A DNA stretch of 5,226 nucleotides from Lentisphaerota bacterium (GTDB taxonomy: Bacteria > Verrucomicrobiota > Kiritimatiellia > JAAZAB01). Below the pieces are notes generated by a model. The model was not told the DNA's origin. It worked only from the letters and a program-made list of their open reading frames with translations, and searched no databases. Shown piece by piece: positions 4,373 through 5,226 of the stretch. The translations under genes and the position numbers were made by a program. The DNA lies in the NCBI GenBank assembly GCA_020201415.1, contig JAIVGW010000098.1, positions 1 to 5,226 on the forward strand, read 5' to 3'. Within the stretch, counting starts at the first letter, position 1; each line of letters opens with the position of its first letter.

Positions 4373-5226
4373 TTACCGGGTCAGCACGGCAAAAGCCTGT
4401 TTCAGCCGTTCGGGGACGGGCAGTTTGAACGGACACTCCTCAATGCACTTGCGACAGTCGCGGCAGGCGGTCGGATCGGCGCCGATGGCGGCGAATTCCC
4501 TCGCGAGCTGCTGCCGGTAAGTCTGATCCGTGCGGATATGTTCGAAACGGTCCAGCAGCGGAAGAATCTCGTCGATGGGAATGCCGGACGGACAAACGGA
4601 ACGGCAGTATCCGCAGCCCCGGCAAAACTCAGTTCCCAGATCCTGGGCCTGTTCGATCAACGCCTGTTTTTCGGTGTCGGAGAGGATCAGTAACCGTGGA
4701 ATCGCCTCAAGGTAACGGTCGAGTTCCATGTCGGTGCCGATCCCCGGGATCAACACCGGCCGGCAGGTGTGCGACATCGCAAACGAAAGGGCGGCGACCA
4801 ATGTCTCCAGCGTGTCGCTGCTGCCCTTGGCCGCCTCGCCAAACAGACGTCCGCCGCCCAGGGGCTTCATGGCCAGAATGCCCACATCACGCGCAACAGC
4901 CAGGTCAAGCACCTTTTCGAACACCCGGTTGGCATAATTGTACGGCACTTCCGCCACGTCAATGGCGCCGGTCTCGATCGCCTGGCAGGCATGCTCCGGG
5001 CTGTGTGATGAAAGACCGGCGAAGCGAATCTTGCCCTGGGCCTTGACGCGCGCCACGACTTCCGACAGCGCCGGGATATTGGCCACACATGCGTCATTGT
5101 CGATATTTTTCAACAGCAGGATGTCGATGCATTCCACCTGCAGGCGCGCCAGCGCGCCATCGATGTGATCGCTGAAATCCTTGGGCGTGAAGCTGGCCCG
5201 CGCCTTCGTCACCAGTGTGACGCGGT
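4373..5226 (-). CDS. Aldo/keto reductase with C-terminal 2x[4Fe-4S] ferredoxin domain, N-terminus beyond right edge
   Basis: The frame is open to the right edge, with about 284 residues visible. Numbering here runs from the GTG codon at 5210-5212, which is probably internal. The visible part covers the later half of an aldo/keto reductase (AKR) barrel: LARLQVECIDILLLKN (21-36), GKIRFAGLSSH (60-70), VPYNYANR (89-96), GILAMKPLGGGRL (111-123) and VLIPGIGT (153-160). A ferredoxin-like domain follows with two CxxCxxCxxxCP motifs (C197, C200, C203, C207 and C250, C253, C256, C260), enough for two [4Fe-4S] clusters. Family members of about 370-390 residues are cytoplasmic NAD(P)H- or ferredoxin-linked oxidoreductases, mostly of unknown substrate and common in anaerobes. 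About 90-110 N-terminal residues, including the catalytic Asp/Tyr/Lys region, are outside the window. The usual catalytic His after the ID-LLL strand is Lys (K35). The gene converges on the SH3 gene with 43 bases between stops. Confidence 0.9.
   Translation of the reverse strand, partial: RVTLVTKARASFTPKDFSDHIDGALARLQVECIDILLLKNIDNDACVANIPALSEVVARVKAQGKIRFAGLSSHSPEHACQAIETGAIDVAEVPYNYANRVFEKVLDLAVARDVGILAMKPLGGGRLFGEAAKGSSDTLETLVAALSFAMSHTCRPVLIPGIGTDMELDRYLEAIPRLLILSDTEKQALIEQAQDLGTEFCRGCGYCRSVCPSGIPIDEILPLLDRFEHIRTDQTYRQQLAREFAAIGADPTACRDCRKCIEECPFKLPVPERLKQAFAVLTR

Noticed and set aside
1..5226. tRNA, rRNA, CRISPR array, transposon ends
   Set aside because: No cloverleaf-like, regularly spaced repeat or transposase-like sequence was seen on either strand.

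Overview
GC-rich bacterial window with six protein genes, plus one small probable gene tucked between two of them. The best taxonomic marker is the 51-residue basic protein at 3353-3508. It resembles the small basic protein family I know from the Planctomycetes-Verrucomicrobia-Chlamydiae (PVC) superphylum. A secreted-type two-SH3-domain protein and a Trp repressor-like regulator next to a type 2 tryptophan synthase beta chain fit that placement. My guess is Kiritimatiellota, Lentisphaerota or Verrucomicrobiota; this is inference, not a database match.

Left part, minus strand, in order of transcription: a papain-type (C1A) cysteine peptidase (1377 to 559), a 50-codon ORF (562 to 410) and the start of a CNNM/DUF21 membrane protein running off the left edge (413 to 1). 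The small ORF shares an ATGA overlap with each neighbour, so the three look like one translationally coupled operon. The peptidase starts at TTG behind a strong ribosome binding site, and a good sigma-70-like promoter lies upstream at 1455-1482.

Centre, plus strand: a divergent promoter (1504-1531) with a perfect 12-bp palindrome in its spacer drives trpR-like (1586-1891) and trpB2 (1896-3266), 4 bp apart. This looks like an autoregulated tryptophan-responsive unit that makes Trp from indole or senses Trp supply. No trpA is present in the window.

Right part: directly behind trpB2 a second promoter (3274-3301), with the same TATCCT -10 box and 16-bp spacer, drives the small basic protein. An SH3-domain protein follows (about 3550-4329). 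Its start is problematic: the only strong ribosome binding site leads to an ATG that is one base out of frame with the domain. Convergent to it is a ferredoxin-type aldo/keto reductase (4373 to beyond 5226), truncated by the right edge.

No RNA genes, CRISPR arrays, insertion sequences or clear rho-independent terminators were seen. No stretch longer than about 210 bases lacks a gene.
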